From Collinsella tanakaei YIT 12063 (GTDB taxonomy: Bacteria; Actinomycetota; Coriobacteriia; Coriobacteriales; Coriobacteriaceae): a DNA stretch of 64,000 bases. The notes beneath the pieces were generated by a model. The model was given only the letters and a program-made list of their open reading frames with translations. It did no database searches and was not told where the DNA came from. The DNA is taken from NCBI RefSeq assembly GCF_000225705.1, contig NZ_JH126471.1, forward strand, positions 97,426 to 161,425, given 5' to 3'. Within the stretch, counting starts at the first letter, position 1. Each line of letters opens with the position of its first letter. Below are positions 62,706 to 64,000 of the stretch, one piece after another. A program made the position numbers and the translations under genes.

Positions 62706-63015
62706 GCCTCTCCTCTCTGTTGTAGTAACACGACATGCAAGACTTATTTTAGCGCGAAATGCACCTTGCCATTTCGGTGAACGGTCGAGTTTTTTCGGAT
62801 GCGGCGGCACTTATAGTATTTGGACGAGTTTTTGGTTGGATTCCCGTCGCGTTTCAGCGGGTCTCGGGCGAGTCGCTGCAGGCTACGGCGGGCGGCAGCG
62901 GACTTTCGGTAGGAGGCTGCGGGCGGCCGCAGGCGGGCGGAAGGCTGCCCGCGGTCTGGGTTTTGGACGATGAAATTGTTGCGGCGGCGTGAACGCGGCA
63001 TCGCCGGCGGCGACC
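62706..63015. other. 310-bp intergenic region
   Basis: No supported gene. It lies between the start of the Fe-S scaffold gene and the 3' end of the betaine-type permease, and must contain the promoter of the former; the AT-rich part near 62735-62760 is the best place for it. Confidence 0.35.
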
Positions 63016-63654
63016 CTAGCCCTCTATATGCAACCGCTTCTCGCAGGCGCGCGCCGCGGCGCTCAGGCCGGCGTCGAAAGCGAGGGCGAGCGCCGCGCAG
63101 CAGATGGTTCCTCCCAGGATCTTATCGATGTTCATGGTGCGAAGTCCGCTGAAGAGCACGGCTCCCAGGCCGCCGGCGTTGATGGCGGCCGCGACGGTGG
63201 CTATGCCCACGGTCGATACGCAGGCAAGGCGCAGGCCCGCGAGAACGGCGGGCATCGCCAGCGGCAGGCTCACCGTCAGCAGCACCTGGGCCTCGCTCAT
63301 GCCCATGCCGCGGGCCGCTTCCAGCACGGAGGCGTCCACGCCGCGAAGGCCCTCCAGGGCGTTTCGCACCAGCATGAATTGGTTGTAGGCTACCATCACT
63401 ATGACGGCGGTGGTGAATCCCAGGCCGGTCCACGGGATGAGCAGCGCGAACAGCGCCAGCGAGGGGATGGAGTAGAACGCGCCCATAAGCTCCACGGCGG
63501 CGTCGCCCAGGCGCTTGAACTTAAGGCAGGCCAGGGTGAGGACGCAGGCCAGGGCGCAGGAGGCGATCATGGTGACGCCCAATAGCTGCAGGTGTTGGGC
63601 GCAGGCGCGCATAAAAAGGTCCGCGTGGCTTGCCATATAGGAGAAGACGCCCAT
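63016..63654 (-). CDS. Glycine betaine/choline-type ABC importer permease
   Basis: The 212-residue protein has five or six helices and the ABC importer EAA motif (GVDASVLEAARGMGMSEAQVLLTVSLPLAMPAVLAGLRLA, near residues 105-145), matching OpuBB/OpuCB-type permeases. The upstream gene encodes the matching ATPase. Compatible-solute uptake (betaine, choline, carnitine) is the usual role. A second permease and a binding protein are expected beyond the window or elsewhere. Confidence 0.87.
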   Translation of the reverse strand: MGVFSYMASHADLFMRACAQHLQLLGVTMIASCALACVLTLACLKFKRLGDAAVELMGAFYSIPSLALFALLIPWTGLGFTTAVIVMVAYNQFMLVRNALEGLRGVDASVLEAARGMGMSEAQVLLTVSLPLAMPAVLAGLRLACVSTVGIATVAAAINAGGLGAVLFSGLRTMNIDKILGGTICCAALALAFDAGLSAAARACEKRLHIEG

Positions 63655-63656
63655 CG

Positions 63657-64000
63657 CTATCGCCCCTCCTGCGATGCCTTGGGGGCGGCGTCGCGCCCCG
63701 TCGGAGCCAAGAAGCCCTGCGTGGCCAGCAGCTCGCGCACAAAGGGCGTGGCGGGGCGGGCGGCCAGCTCGTCCGGAGAAGCGAACTGCTGCACGCGTCC
63801 GGCGTCCACCACCAAGATCTTGGTGGCGAGCTTCATGGCCTCGGCCACATCATGCGTCACAAAGATAAACGTCTTGCCGCTACCGCGGTGGATGTGCAGC
63901 AGCTCGTCTTGCAGGCTGGCGCGGGTAAGGGCGTCGATGGCTCCAAAGGGCTCGTCCAGCAGCATGATCCGCGGCTCGGCGGCAAGGGCGCGCACCAGGC
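63657..64000 (-). CDS. Betaine-type ABC importer ATPase, C-terminal part (runs off the window)
   Basis: Only the last 114 or so codons are inside the window. They show the Walker B IMLLDEPFGAIDALTR, the switch His in FVTHDVAEAMKLA and a C-terminal tail with LAARPATPFVRELLATQG, as in OpuCA/ProV-like ATPases. Two bases separate it from the permease gene. The Walker A motif lies beyond 64000. Confidence 0.9.
   Translation of the reverse strand, partial: LVRALAAEPRIMLLDEPFGAIDALTRASLQDELLHIHRGSGKTFIFVTHDVAEAMKLATKILVVDAGRVQQFASPDELAARPATPFVRELLATQGFLAPTGRDAAPKASQEGR

Overview
The window looks like a chromosomal stretch of a high-GC Gram-positive gut anaerobe of class Coriobacteriia, most likely Collinsella or a close relative. 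This is inferred from gene content and sequence style: a Rho factor with a long acidic/basic tail rich in RGRKPK motifs, cytochrome bd as the only terminal oxidase seen, several PTS and peptidase genes, Shine-Dalgarno-led genes with GTG/TTG starts, and the absence of any rRNA or replication genes. No CRISPR array, insertion sequence, complete prophage or rRNA was seen.

Layout. 1-5.1 kb: a GC-rich leader ending in a strong terminator hairpin, then kdpFABC (K+ import ATPase) without kdpDE. 5.2-13.4 kb: a lone FtsX-type permease, a three-gene ABC-2 exporter (one permease frameshifted) divergent from a membrane-anchored LuxR-type regulator, an acetyltransferase/alkyltransferase pair, and a Mef-like MFS exporter preceded by a 9-codon leader peptide that resembles macrolide-sensing leaders. 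13.4-20.2 kb: a candidate small RNA, a HAD phosphatase, trpS, a WecA/TagO-type transferase, tRNA-Ala and a UvrA paralogue. 20.2-29.6 kb: a DUF2871 membrane protein behind twin palindromes, a PflX-like radical SAM protein, pncB with a duplicated 3' end flanking a DUF4160/DUF2442 pair, and proB and proA separated by an opposite-strand prolyl-aminopeptidase-like gene. 29.6-35.7 kb: decayed sigma-factor/anti-sigma-like remnants, an HD protein, a large M14 peptidase lipoprotein and a CarD-like regulator. 36-47.7 kb: argS, fsa-rho, an SDR, an Ala-rich membrane protein with VanZ, cydAB, and tRNA-His plus two identical tRNA-Lys. 48-60.8 kb: a fumarate-reductase-like flavoprotein, a D-lactate dehydrogenase, a frameshifted PRD/PTS regulator, then a locus coupling a Lac-family PTS (IIA, IIB, IIC, HPr) to an M42 aminopeptidase, an Xaa-Pro peptidase and a MalY/PatB C-S lyase. 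61-64 kb: a GGGtGRT protein with an Fe-S scaffold protein, and a glycine-betaine-type ABC importer running off the end.

The most promising signals are: the leader peptide and hairpin of the Mef-like exporter (drug-sensing attenuation); the PTS-peptidase-lyase locus, which lacks any obvious glycosidase and may import a sugar-peptide or glycated substrate; the pncB 3'-end duplication, which looks like the footprint of an integration; and a promoter-structure-terminator unit that may be an undescribed small RNA. Four genes are broken by single frameshifts, so either this strain is losing functions or the assembly has indel errors; the two cannot be separated from the sequence alone.
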